64,000 bases of DNA from Hesseltinella vesiculosa (Eukaryota; Mucoromycota; Mucoromycetes; Mucorales; Cunninghamellaceae). The notes below the pieces were generated by a model, which ran no database searches, had not been told where the DNA came from, and saw only the letters and a list, made by a program, of their open reading frames with translations. Below are positions 11,598-23,367 of the stretch, in pieces; within the stretch, counting starts at the first letter, position 1, and each line of letters starts with the position of its first letter. The DNA lies in assembly GCA_002104935.1 (NCBI GenBank), contig MCGT01000006.1, positions 868,001 through 932,000 of the forward strand. The letters are read 5' to 3'. A program made the position numbers and the translations under genes.

Positions 11598-11741
11598 GCA
11601 TGGTCATGTTTCCTATTTTCCCAATGAATATGTAATAAAAAAATGGATGGTTTTATTTTTTGAAATGAGACAAAATGCATAGAGTATGACACAGGTATAG
11701 AATGTTGGTGGGCAAAAAAAAAAAAAAAAAATGTAAAGGCA

Positions 11742-11942
11742 TCAAGAGTGCAAATTGACAACAACGTGCATGTATTCGTGATGATGCTGGGAAAAATGAT
11801 GGTTGATCCATTTGTGAACAAAAGAACCATGGATGCGCACCAACAAGGGCTGAGAACAAAGCGGACAAGATTGATACGTGTATTTTTTGGTGGTGGCGCC
11901 TCTGCCAGCCGTGGCCAAAGTCATGGGCGATGATTGGATCAT
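11742..11942 (-). CDS. Putative 66-residue Cys/His-rich microprotein
   Basis: A single-exon ATG-to-TGA reading frame of 66 codons on the minus strand, facing PIL1. Third positions are strongly C-biased (ATC, GCC, ACC, TAC, CAC), as in the real genes here and unlike the surrounding AT-rich spacer. After a short Ser/Thr/Gly-rich start comes a CPLC pair (residues 26-29) and a C-terminal half with ten histidines, including HH and HHH clusters around residues 48-59. A zinc site is plausible but not shown. AATAAA in the same sense lies about 85 nt downstream (11652-11657), after an A/T homopolymer. No family recognised. It could be a chance ORF; codon bias is the main support. Confidence 0.42.
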   Translation of the reverse strand: MIQSSPMTLATAGRGATTKKYTYQSCPLCSQPLLVRIHGSFVHKWINHHFSQHHHEYMHVVVNLHS

Positions 11943-13102
11943 AGTGGGATAGTGAAGAGCAAAAGAAAGAGGCAATGCTGTGCAAAAAAATAAAAAATAA
12001 AATAGAAAAAGAGAACTATAGGCCAGGGGGCATGGGATTTTTTAGATTGAAAGGGGGTAAAAAAGAAGGAAAAGAAGGAAAATAACAACTGCTTATCTTC
12101 TGAGGACGTGCATCCACTTTATTTTGTAAACAAACAGTGACAGAAAAGGGGAACTGTCCGATTTTCCTGAAGCTACGCCTGTAAAACAACTGTCATGATG
12201 AAGTTATAGACATGAACAGTGGAGAACGCTCATTGGACCATACGCGGAGCACAACCCTTTCATGCCTCCCCTTGGCACCCGACCAAACCCCTCCCCATTT
12301 TTTTTAAACCACACTTTTTGTTACATCAAAGCAAGAAGAAGCTACCATCGTACCAAACAAACCTGTTCTTGTACACCCAGGGGCCGCTATTTTTCACTAC
12401 GGTCGACCCCTTCTCTTTCAGTCGACGTTGTACAGCACATGACTTTGCGGCGGCGACGATAGAAAGCGCGCGAAGCCTCCAGTGGTTAGAGTGTTTTTTT
12501 TTTTTTTTTTGGAAACGCGACCATCTTGCCTACCTCTTTTTGCTAATGTCTTTCATGGTGTAGCCACAGAGTGAGGAAAGCCACTGTCATGGATAACATA
12601 ATAAATGACCGTGCAGGCATGGATCAAAGCGTACAAGATTTTGGGTTGAAGTTCAGAGCCAGACCGTTTTTTTTTTTATTTGTTGACATTGTCCAAGCCT
12701 TGAAGATGAATGGACTCGCTCTTTCTTTCTTAAATGGTTTGGCTCTCACGTAAATCACTCATCTCACCGATCGATCGCCTCATTTTGCAGGGCTGAAGGT
12801 TGATTGAAAATAGGCCTTGGGCGTCTGCCCACATTCTTCATCTCGGCCACTTTTTTTTTTTTTTTTTTTTTTTTTTTTCCCATGCAATAATAATAATAAA
12901 AAAGATCTGCGTGTCTTCATTTATGTTCTCTGCGGATGTGCGGCCGAGAAAGGCCTATGTAAACAAGCTGCAAGTCAATTGCTTTTTTTGGCCTCGAAAG
13001 CATTGTATTCTTTTCGACGCAAGGAGAAATGGCAAATGTTTTCCTTTACTTCATTGTAGTACAAAAATTTACAACCAACAAAAGAGGAGGGGTATCTAAG
13101 CG
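11943..13102. other. Intergenic, no supported gene
   Basis: About 1.16 kb of AT-rich spacer between the microprotein and the methyltransferase gene. It holds long homopolymers, including 18 T near 12493-12510 and 28 T at 12851-12878. Short ATG frames are interrupted by, or consist largely of, homopolymer codons. I see no tRNA-like cloverleaf. Confidence 0.5.
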
Positions 13103-15000
13103 TTACAGTGGTTTTTGTGCGATGACGGCATGCCAATTGATATAGGAATGGGCATCCACCCATTCGGTTTGGACACGGTCCAATAGCATGTCATATTTTT
13201 CCGGCGTGCAGGAGAGAGCATTGGCCAGCCAGGGACGTAGCGACTCCAACAAGCATCTGTACTGACCTGCAGCAGCGCGAGCATATTCAGAACAACCATC
13301 GGTTTTCAAAGGCGATGTGGGGGGAGGGGTCGGCTTGCCACGGCGCGAAGGATGCCTGGATGACCGCCCATGATGGGCCCAGCCCCAACCCAATGGCAAG
13401 GATTGAAATTGGCTTGATACACGGCGGAAGCCTTGTAAAGCCAACATGGATGGTAATTTTCTGGCTATCGCTGGATCTTGACCTTGTAGACTAAGACCAT
13501 GCATCACTATGAAAATGAGAGAGAGCGAGAAGGTCAGCGGGGGTTTTTTTTTTTTTTTATATTTTTACCATGATCATTCAAATGTTGCTCATGTTGACGA
13601 GTACTTTTGGATTCAATCTCCATTTCCATACATTCAACCCAGCCACCAGGACGGAGGATACGCAGGTATTCCTTGACAAGATGTGGCCATTGCATAGAGA
13701 GTAAGGTCCAGTTCATGTCTCGATGGAAGATGAAATCAACGCTGTTGTCAGGCAGCGGCAGCGGCCATTGGGTGATGTCACAGGCACGAAAGTAGCAGTT
13801 CTGAGGCTTGATGAATTTGGGGAAACTGGTGTCCAGATCAAGGCCGATGAAGATCGAGTTGGGAAAGGCTGTGCTCATTTCCATGGACCAAGTGCCTGGG
13901 CCACAGCCGATTTCAATGGCCACGCAGCCTTGATCCAGTGGTCCTTGCATGCTTGTGGCCTGGAAGTCATGGTCATCAAAAGCTGTGCGTAACACATAGT
14001 TCTGGGTCACCAATCGGTCTTGTTCTGAAGAGCCGCGTGATAAAGGCGAGTAGGACGACCGCAGAGGCGGGTCTTGGGCGTCAATGAACTTGAGGACCCG
14101 CTCGGCCCGCTCCTGAGCCGTGAGAGAAGACTGGCGAGAGGAGCAGGGGGGAGTGGATGGCGGAGTGGCAGGCAGGGCCATGCTCGTGTCAGGTTTGAAA
14201 GGGGCCGTCGATGCGGGGCCGGCGGGTGGGGTTGCAGGGGCGGGGTGGTGGCTGGTGGATCTGGAAGATTTCACGGTGACGACTGGGATGGTGCATTGGT
14301 AGGCGGACGTGGTGGTGGAGGAGGACATGTGCAGACTGGAGAGAGGGGCAGGGGCGGATGGTAAGGATTTTAGCGAAGTAGGCGGCAGCAGCGAGGCGGT
14401 GGTGGCAGTAGAGGCTGAGGTGAGCGAAGGAGGGCCAGCGGCACTGGAGCCAAAATAGGGGGCAGGGGTCATGGGGTGATGTGTCGCCGAGGCGGTTGCT
14501 TTTTCCAGAAGCTTGGCCAGCGGATCGTCGCTTGGTTGGCGTTTTCGTAAGCCTCCAGAGCTAGGCAGGATGGCGCCGGCAGAGGCATACCGATTAGGCA
14601 TTGTTGTTGTGGGGTTCGGTGTCAGGTGGCCTGGGCGTTGCCTGTCGCTCGTCAGAGTGTTGGCCGGTGAAGTGCCGGTCTTGATCGTGTGACGGGTAGG
14701 TGCGATTGGCTTCGATTTCATGGCAGCAGGTGCTTTGGATCGAGATGCAAGACGTTCAAAAACAGACCAATCCTGATCGGATTGCTTACGATGGCGATGG
14801 TTCGAATGGCGAATGGAGTTGAGGGTAATGCTAGTGTCCTGGCCATGTTCGTCTGCTTTTTTTTCTCGTAGCTCCTGTGGTGGCAGCAGCATGGATGGCT
14901 GTTTGAGATGCGGAGTGTCAAGTAACAGTTGGAATGGAGGCTTCTCGTAGAGCTCGTCGGTGTAGGATGGCAAGTCCATCACTGAATAATTTGAAAACAT
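13103..15000 (-). CDS. LaeA-like SAM-dependent methyltransferase with long disordered N-terminus
   Basis: Exons 15000-13569 and 13506-13103 give 611 residues. Residues 1 to about 290 are Ser/Thr/Pro-rich and probably disordered. A class I methyltransferase domain follows, with motif I AIEIGCGPGTWSMEMS near residue 361, acidic FIGLDLD (motif II), NSVDFIFHRDMNWTL and RILRPGGWVECMEME. The layout resembles the LaeA/UMTA-type regulators that are numerous in filamentous and mucoralean fungi; substrates in that group are mostly unknown. The start is the first ATG in the long frame free of homopolymer-coded Lys/Phe tracts. The intron (13507-13568) starts GTAAAAATAT and carries a T/A run. Function beyond a methyltransferase is not established. 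Confidence 0.82.
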
Positions 15001-17325
15001 GGAGGACTTTTTTTTAAAGCAAGAAATAAATAAATAAAAAAGCAAGAGAAAAAAGAAAAAGGAGGATAAACCATGCGCTTTTTTTTTTTTTTTTGAGGCC
15101 ATCGGTCTGGAGGAATGACCAACGTGACACCAAAACCACCTTACGGTTACAATGCTTGTCGCACATTCAAAATATATTTCAACAGGGAGAAACGATAAAA
15201 AAAGGTTTAATTTCAAGGAGATGACCTACTCCAGGTTGTTGATCTTCCTATTGACACCCCCTTGATCGTTCTCTCCCTTTTTTTTTTTTTATTTGTGACA
15301 GTAACAAGGAGCACCTTTTTTTTTCTGTTTTTCTTATCTTATTGTGCAATGTGATACACATGGTTGGACCGTTCAACAATGACAGCCTGAACATCTGTCT
15401 GTGCAAGGGATCATCTTTACCAAAAACAGAATACGCTCTCATTTTTTGTCTCTGCTCTTCCATGTCGCTCTTCGTAATCCTGCAAAGTTGGGATTTAATT
15501 GCAAAATGCTATTTAATGAATTTCGCTTTCCAAAGTCAAACGTTTCGAGCGCTAGGCCTAAAACACAAGCATCTACAAATGCACTCTAGCAAAACAGCAT
15601 GACTCTTCCACTCCTTTTTTTTTATTGTTCCTTTTCACTCGTCAGGTGTTTAAGTTTTCCTTTATGGCACGACTGCAAAGGCCTGGATTTTTTTTAACAG
15701 TGGACTAACTTTATCAAAGTTTTTTATTATTATATATATATTTTTTTTTTTGCAAAACTGAAATCGAACTCTATTCTTGGCACTGTGGCTAATTGATATG
15801 AAAAGAGCCAGACGTTAGTTCATATCCGCAAGCTGGATTGAACCAAGTGCTCGGAAACCGTGTGAATCTCACAGCGCTATTTCCTCTTTTTCTTTTTTTT
15901 CATCTCTCCAATTATCAGGCCAAAATGGTGCCATTCTCTCCATCTGTCATATCATCAGCACTTTCTGCTATCTGATCAATGTGCTTTGTATGCAAGCATT
16001 TGCGATTCCTCGTGTCCCTGAATCAGAAATGGCCAAGATCGATCACAATTGCCCAAAAGTTCATCGTCCCAAAAACGGAATGGCTGTGTTCCCTCCATCG
16101 GAGCTGGATTTGCACGTTTCGTTTCTCCACAAGTTCATGAAAATAATCGAGCGAACCAGGAGGTCTAGACTCCATCTCTCTGAGAAAAAAAAAAAAAAAA
16201 AAGGATGAAAGAAAAGAAAACTTGGAGAGCAATGCGCCAGGATGAAAGGAATGACACCCTGACCCCATGCTCTTCCTAAAATGGGCTTTCGTCGTTGGAT
16301 CACAGCATGTGGCCATCCATAGAGACAGGAAAGCCAATGCGTTGAGCGGGAATAATTTTTGTGTGCCTGCGCTTGAAAATGGTTCAGTGGAGCTCAATTC
16401 ACCAGCACCTGGAGCCAGGGCCCGGCTAAACATTGTGGATTGGTGGAGATACGTGGACCAAAAAGGAGAGGGTGGATCACCTCTTTTTCCTGCCAAATTC
16501 GAAATGAAAGGAAGCTGATTTTGTGTGACTACTGTAGATAACAACCCATTCATTTTTTTTTATCGCTGGGGAGGTCATCACAGAACGTGCGCTGCCCAGA
16601 AAAGCAGGGCTGCCCCGAGGAAGCGCTGGGTCACCATGCTGGAACCACGCCTAGATGGATCCAAAAGCATCGCAAAATTGCCTCGAATCACCTCAGCTAG
16701 CCTTTGCCAGATTAAGAGCAAGACTGCCTGCCAATTTGAGCCTTGCTGGAAAGCACCTCGGTTGGTTTCCAGTCATGGCTCAAATGAATGCCCCACGTTT
16801 GAAAGGCTCATACGCACAACATTTCGAACGGCTGACAGAACACTTAGTTTAGGCGCATTCGATGCAGAAAGATAATTGAGAAAAGAATGCCAGGCTTCAT
16901 CCATTGAAAAGAGTTGGTGCCAAGAAAGGTAGGAAAAGGGTTTGTCTTGTTGCACAAGAACAATGCGGAACAAGAAAAAAAACGAAACTCAACTCATCAT
17001 TCAGGGCCAGAGCTCGCATCATCATGCGGCAATGCACCATTTTTTTGCTGCAACATACTTTTCGTCTACTCCTATTGCCTAATAAGAATGTGTAGTATCT
17101 CTACAGATCATGAACAGCATTCATCAGCTGCTGTGTTTCTGCAACGTTGATCAGAGGAGAGGCGTTTTTAAAATGGCAACCAGCAATGCCACGCTTTCCA
17201 GCAATCACTCGAAGAGCAGTAGCCTCCAAGATGGTAGCATGCTCTGTGAAAAAAAAAAAAAAGACAACCGGTTCGTTTTTGGAGGGTGGGCCATCAGGCT
17301 AAACAGGTAGCCGTGTAGGGCGGCT
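15001..17325. other. Gene-poor stretch of 2.3 kb
   Basis: I find no convincing gene. The first 250 bp probably form the methyltransferase promoter and leader. A 65-codon ATG frame at 16655-16852 (plus) lies in a less AT-rich patch (16560-16860) and could be a gene relic, but it resembles nothing I know. The rest has T/A homopolymers (for example around 15741-15752 and 16185-16202). No terminal inverted repeats or LTR pair were seen. Confidence 0.4.
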
Positions 17326-19256
17326 TTATGGTTTATGACGAGGAATCAGCTTGAAGCTGGATTTGGCGGGGATGTGGCGCCGTTCCTGGAAGGGTAATAC
17401 GATGGCATCAATGGTTTCGAAGTGGTAGGACTGGATGAGAATAGACAAGATGATCTTCATCTGCTGCACGGCAAACCAGCGGCCAGGGCAGCCGTGCTTG
17501 CCCATGCCAAAGAACAAGAAGTCTTCGCCCGCCTTGGTGGCCAGCTTGTCTTGATTGACAAAGCGAAAGGGTTGGAATTGGTCGAGGTCCTGGGCGTTTT
17601 GGGCCACTGGGTCGTTGTGGCTAGCGTAACTGTCGATAATGACATTCTTACCAGGAGGCACAACAGCGCCCGACGACAGAACAATGGTTTGGTTGGAGGT
17701 GTTGCAATGGGGCATGTGCAGGTAAATGTTTTTAGCACGGCCAGTTTCACGGATCAAAGAGTCGAGCTTGGGCATCCGGTTTAAAATGTCCCTGGTAAAA
17801 ACGGCAGGTCCTTGTTGGCTATCGGCACCGAGCGATTCAAGTACATCAACCTGTTCCTTGTAGAGCTCATCGGCAATGGTTGGGTGCTGCAACATCCGGC
17901 ATAGGACAAGGGAGGTGTTTTCAGTCGTGGTGTTCACACCGACGAAGATCAAAAAAGTTAGCCAGGCCATCACATATTCAGTGGTATCAACATGTGGAGG
18001 TGCGTCGTAGTTTTCTAACATACGCTGCAGGATATCGTCCTATCCATCGACCATAAAATTGGAGTGAGTGGAGAAAAGAGAGACAGCGGTGGCTTCTTAC
18101 CGGCCGTTCCCAGCTGCTGTCGTTTTGTTTCAGGGCTGCCATGCGGCGTTCGATTTCCGGTCGCAATACTCGGCTGACTTGTTTCCGGTAGCGCTTGACC
18201 AGCGGTGACGTTTTCCCAATCCAATACATGCGCAGCTTCATCAAGGATGGGAAGGGTTCCAGCCATGGCTTGGGGGCAATCTCGGCATTCACGTTGACCA
18301 TCAGTTCGTTAAGCGCACCGAGTAAGTCGTTATCCTCAGCCAAGCGTGTGCCTATGAAGATAGACGCGCTCGACTTGGCAACCAGGTGATGAATAAATGG
18401 GAATACATGAGGAATGACCATGCCGCTGTCTTTTTGATCGGACGGAGTAAAAAGGAGTGATCAGTTCATGGTAAACACATCTCACCTTTCCTTACCAGGG
18501 ATGCTGCCAATCTTCTCCTCTAAAGCCAATTGAAACTGTAAGCCAAGAAGGTGGTGAGATGGCTGGGAGAAGGATTTTATGACTGCCTACATAATCAATA
18601 GCCCTCGGCACATAATGGCCAAGATATGGGTTCAAGTACTTCTTGGCAACATCGGCCACGTTGCTAAGATCCATAACGCTTTCATGAACCGTGTTCAGAA
18701 GCAGATTAGGGTTGAATCCCTATTTTTAAATCACAATGTAAGAACAAGAAGATCAAATACCAGGATGACTTGCGCGACGGAGCCCTGCGCTGAAAGAGAA
18801 CCGATCATCGGTAAAGATTTCGCGAGAATGCTGCCCGCTGATCACAACCAGGTACTAGAAGATGAATGAGCCTATCGGTCCGTGTGACATTGAATAGCTG
18901 GCTTACCTGCCCGTACAGATGATCACCAAACACAGGCCCAAGCGCCTTGTGCCATTTTTCCAGGTAACCCTTTGGATCTCTTAGGTAGGCTTCCATGTTG
19001 CCATAGACAAGCGACTTTCGAGGCACCTGTGGTATACCTGGGTCGGCCTGTTCGGCAAAAAGGGAGAAAAAAATAAGGCAAAGTAAGGCGTCATCCTTAT
19101 GAACATCCGTTCTGAATGTACTTTGATAGCGCTTTTGCACACGTAGCCGGCCAACACAATGGCAATGCCAAGGCCAATGACACCTTCCTTCGCATGGGCC
19201 ATCCCGTTTTTTTGATCGATGCGCTCCAAGAGGTTGTGGAAAAATTGTGCTATCAT
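17326..19256 (-). CDS. Cytochrome P450 monooxygenase
   Basis: Starts MIAQFFHNLLERIDQKNG at 19256 with a membrane anchor (GVIGLGIAIVLAGYVC), and ends FKLIPRHKP at 17326. Several introns split the 5' half; the 3' exon is long. Diagnostic P450 elements are present: I-helix region FVGVNTTTENTS in place of the usual AGxxT, K-helix LIRETGR (ExxR), PERF-like region FQPFRFVNQDK and haem-binding FGMGKHGCPGRWFA, the GxHxCPG form common in fungal CYPs. It is probably ER-bound. The substrate cannot be told from sequence. The second exon begins ADPGIPQVPRKS, the usual proline-rich hinge after the anchor. There is no biosynthetic partner nearby except the LaeA-like methyltransferase 2.3 kb away, which may be coincidence. 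Confidence 0.9.
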
Positions 19257-20562
19257 ATCAAAAAGTTACTGAATGAACATTCACGTTTAAACAAGAAAAA
19301 AAAAAAAAAGGAAAGAGGAACCAAATCGTTCTCTGCGCCGCTTTTGTGCACCTGCACCCGCCCATTGTCAGGAGCAATGCAGGATTTCACGGCCAGACTC
19401 CAAATTTAGCTAGTGTCTCTCCATCCAAGCCAAATCGGCATCAGCTGAACTTGGCTGCATGCGTCACTCGTTTCTGTTTTAGTTTTCCTGCGTGATGTGA
19501 TACAGTACATGCTCACAAAAAAACTGACCCAGGCTGGCACCAGTCACTCTGAAAAAATAAGATAAGAATAGTAGCTTCTTCATTGCGCACGAGGAATGAC
19601 TCTAAAGCTAGACTTGGGAGAACGTCACGTTCTTGAACGGGACCGGTGACCTTGACCACTTCTGCGTCTACTGTATAAACATGGAAGCGCTAGCCTTGCA
19701 GCACACCACTGCCTTTTTCTACTTGGATCAAACAAAGACGAAAGGGCGTGGACCTCCAGACAAGCGCTTCGTTTTAAATAAAGTGCCTGAGATCACACCA
19801 GCGATCTTCCAAGGCGATGCGGGCTGATGCCCATTTTAAACACAGCTTACAAGCTCGCTCGATCACACCGGCATCTTTCATAGATCTGGCTGAAAGCTCT
19901 GAAATAGGTGAAGGGCATCTTTTGTTCTTTGTCAGCCATTGAAAGAAAATCCTCCTCCAAATAGATTTCGCGTGTGGGTGGTCCCGAGAACAACGATGCG
20001 CCATAAACGATCACAAAGCATACCAGCCCCAGGTTTCATTATCACCAGAGCTGAAGTATGCGATCCAATGAACCTCACCATCATGGGTCTTTTTATCCGT
20101 TAACGAAACAAGTCTGCCATGAAGTGTGGCACCTGAGTATCAGCCGGAAACCCGGCCATTGGTCTCCACCAGTGTGTCAAGATGCATTGCACGTAGAACA
20201 AGGGCAATTGTTGTGAAAAAAAAAAAAGAGCGTGGCAAAGTCTTTATCCTATGTCCAGCTGATTTTCTGTCTCATCCAATCAAGCCATAGTCTTCCCTTC
20301 TAAATATGAAGTCGCCGATCCCTTTCGTAGCCACTCTGATGTACGAAGAAGCGACATTCCAATGGGAATGAACGAGGAAAGTTGGAAGGTGCTGCCCCCA
20401 TGGTGATAGAGGCAGGAAGAAAAGCATGCCATGACACACCAGTCAATTTTGCGCTAGCTCCGCATGTTTTTTTCTTTGCCAGCCAGTTCCCAGGTGCGTT
20501 TGTTTTTTTTCCTTCTTTTTTTTTTTTTTTCATTTTCAGTACTTCATCATCCGATCCACAGC
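19257..20562. other. Intergenic 1.3 kb, no supported gene
   Basis: Between the P450 and prefoldin genes. A 76-codon minus-strand frame (20004-19774) has an ATG but no recognisable domain and no clear codon bias. A 5-bp GC hairpin with an AAAC loop is at 20143-20156. T/A runs flank the prefoldin start. Confidence 0.4.
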
Positions 20563-21216
20563 ATGAGCAACAAGAAGCCCACCGATGCTGAATTGACTCA
20601 ACAAGTAAGCCCATGCCCATGGTGTTTTTCACCTTGATGTAGAAAACAAAAAAAAAGGAGGATGATTTTTTTTTCGGGAGAGGATCCATCTGGCGGGCCA
20701 TCTGCACGCCGGTATTTATTAATGTACCTTGTCATCGCTAGTACAATCAATACAAAAATGAACTACAGTCCTTGGCACAAAAGATTGGCGAACTCGAATC
20801 TGAAGTGGAAGAACACAAGTAAATTAGAAAAAAGGAGAGACCCAATGACATCTTGCAGATCGCTGACATTTCTTTTTTTTTTTTTTTTTTTATTGGCGTA
20901 CGGTAGGCTTGTGATTGACAGTATTTCACCCTTGGAACCTGAACGAAAGTGCTTTCGAATGGTGGGTGGTGTGTTGGTAGAGCGTACCGTCAAGGAAGTG
21001 TTGCCTGCTCTGGAAACCAATTATAGCGGGGTAAGTGGAGAGCGCGATAGCTATGGCCGTTTTTTTTTTGGAAGCGTACGGGCCAAACTGAACTTTTTAT
21101 TTTTTTTACAGATCCAACAAGTGATCCAGTCATTATTACAGTCTTACAAACGCAAGGAACAAGAATTTATGGAATTCCAAAAAAAGCACAACATCCAAGT
21201 GGTCAGCCGCCAATGA
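20563..21216 (+). CDS. GIM4: Prefoldin subunit 2
   Basis: Exons 20563-20604, 20742-20818, 20907-21030 and 21112-21216 give 115 residues. The two coiled-coil helices are visible: YNQYKNELQSLAQKIGELESEVEEH at the N-terminal side and IQQVIQSLLQSYKRKEQEFMEFQKKHNIQ at the C-terminal side. Between them is the conserved beta-hairpin segment PERKCFRMVGGVLVERTVKEVLP. This is the beta-type prefoldin subunit that, with five partners, delivers unfolded actin and tubulin to CCT in the cytosol. Length matches the family. The third intron has a long T run, 18 nt, between branch region and acceptor. Identification is secure. Confidence 0.95.
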
Positions 21217-21681
21217 ATACCTTGTAGCATATTATATATTTTTTTTAAAAATGGATTTTTTTTGAGACTTTTGCAGGAAAAAAAAAGAGGTGTCATCGTG
21301 TTTGTCGGCGAAAACGCGAGCGAGTTTGGGTGCTTCGGTTTTTGCGAAAAGGGTTGGTTCCGAGAGTTGGAGTTGATCCGAGCCTTCACTTTTTTAGGTG
21401 TCGTAGAAAGAAACAGCAAAAGGCACAAAAGAAGCACATAGTCAGTTTGGCCTGTTCATTACCTTTTGGCTATCACCGTGATAGCGATGGTTTAATAGTT
21501 TACCTGTCGTTAGCAAGGGTTTTCTTGAGATCAGAGCACTCTTTTCGGTACGAACAAGCCGGAATCGAAAGCGTCGGAGAAACAATTATTTTCTCACGAT
21601 GGAGACAAAAAGCAGTTTTTTTTTTTTTTCAGGCAGCTTTTTTCTTTTTTCTTTTTTTGCTTTCTATCGCGTTATTACATC

Positions 21682-23367
21682 ATGGTCCTTTCTAGCTTTG
21701 TGCCTGTGTCTCAAGAATCTCACTTCCCCATCCAAAACTTGCCTTTTGGTATCTTCTCCTCAAGCGCCAAGGTAAAGCACAGCATGCTAAGGGTACTTGT
21801 CGAGCTGATGAATTCTTCTTATTGATCTAGCCTGAGCGTCGTGTTGGTGTGGCTATCGGTGATTATGTTTTGGATCTGTCGGTATTGGTGCAAGCCGGCC
21901 TTTTGTCTATTGAAGGATGTGCTGGGGATGTGTTTGCTCAGGTAAGATGAACAGGCGGAAGCGTTGACCGAAGAGATAAAAAAATAACTGACACGTTTTG
22001 GATCCATAGTCAACCTTGAACGACTTTATGGGCTTGGGCCGTCCTGTGTGGAAGGCTACCAGAGACCGTCTTCAACAACTGCTGGATAGCAACAATGCTG
22101 AGCTCCGCGACAACCAAGCCGTGCGCGACCAAGCGCTGGTACCTCAATCGGAAGTGACCATGCACTTGCCTGCTAACATCGGTGATTACACCGACTTCTA
22201 CTGCTCCCGAGAACACGCCACCAACGTGGGCATCATGTTCCGTGGCAAGGACAATGCCTTGCAACCCAACTGGTTGCACATCCCAGTTGGTTACCATGGC
22301 CGTGCTTCGTCCATTGTTGTCTCTGGCACTGACATCACCCGTCCTGCCGGTCAACGCATCACCCCCGCCAACAAGTCTCAGCCTATTTTCGCCACTTGCG
22401 CCAAATTGGACATTGAATTGGAAGTGGTAAAGTTTAATCCGACTCCGTCTTTATTGATTTCGCGGAACAAACCAGTGGTTGATTTATTTTTTTTATGGTT
22501 TCGCTTTTTGCAGGGCTGGTTTGTTGGCACTGGTAACAAGTTGGGTGAACGTGTCGAAATCAAAGATGCCAAGGACCACATTTTCGGCATGGTCATTATG
22601 AACGACTGGAGTGCCCGTGACATCCAAGCTTGGGAATATGTGCCTCTTGGCCCCTTCTTGGGCAAGAACTTTGGTACCACCATTTCTCCTTGGATTGTGA
22701 CCATGGATGCCCTGGAACCTTTCCTTGTCGACGGCCCCGCCCAAGACGCCCCTGAACCCCTCCCTTACCTCAAAGAATCACAGCCATCTGCTTATGACGT
22801 CCATTTGGAGGTCCAATTGAAGCGTAAGTCTCGCCGTCTTACGGCCAAGTAGGACTGGCAGCCCAGAGCAACAAAACCTCATCCCCTTTCTATTTTAGCT
22901 GCTGGCTCCGCCAAGACTCACACTGTCGCCACCTCCAATCTGAAGTACATGTACTGGTCTGTCACTCAACAGCTGGCCCATCACACCGTCAACGGCTGTA
23001 ACCTCCGAGAAGGCGACATGTGCGGCACAGGTCAGTCCATGGGGAGAGCAGGGTGATCGGCGAACGGTAGACTCAACAGATATCTTCTTTTCAAAAGGCA
23101 CGCTCTCCGGACCCGTAAGTTGACCCCCCCCATAAGACAAGAAAATCCGTCCACTTACATATCTTTTAGAACGAATCTGAATACGGTTCCTTCTTGGAAT
23201 TGAGCTGGAATGGTACCAAGAAGTTGAACATGGAAGATGGTGTCGAACGTACATTTTTGGAAGATGGAGATGAAGTGAACTTGACAGGTTACTGCACTTC
23301 TCAAGAAGGATACCGCATTGGCTTTGGCGACTGCCGTGGCAAGATCTTGCCTTGCCCTTACCAATGA
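21682..23367 (+). CDS. FAH: Fumarylacetoacetase (last step of tyrosine catabolism)
   Basis: Seven exons (21682-21771, 21831-21941, 22010-22426, 22514-22823, 22899-23030, 23098-23114, 23170-23367) give 424 residues, the normal family length. FAH hydrolyses fumarylacetoacetate to fumarate and acetoacetate. Family blocks include [16 protein letters not shown] (metal and catalytic region), [18 protein letters not shown], and [20 protein letters not shown] with the following lysine (LGKNFGTT). The C-terminal block GTLSGP...[11 protein letters not shown] is also conserved. Exon 6 is only 17 nt and encodes GTLSGP together with its neighbours; the reading frame requires it. No other tyrosine-pathway gene is in the window. 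Identification is secure. Confidence 0.96.

Noticed and set aside
11773..11855. C/D box snoRNA-like signals (GTGATGA and CTGA 70 nt apart with a partial terminal stem)
   Set aside because: The stretch is better explained by the codon-biased minus-strand microprotein frame, and no C'/D' pair or rRNA complement was evident.
15760..15880. Possible tRNA on the minus strand (GGTTCAATCC resembling a B box)
   Set aside because: The bases flanking it do not form a T-arm stem, and no matching acceptor stem or A box was found.
16023..16553. 176-codon minus-strand open frame
   Set aside because: Part of it is Phe coded by a T run, there is no good start, and codon use is not coding-like.
13103..19256. 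Secondary-metabolite cluster (LaeA-like methyltransferase plus P450)
   Set aside because: Only two genes, 2.3 kb apart, with no synthase, transporter or regulator beside them.
20143..20156. GC hairpin with AAAC loop
   Set aside because: Only 5 bp, not extended by flanks; eukaryotic genes do not use such terminators.
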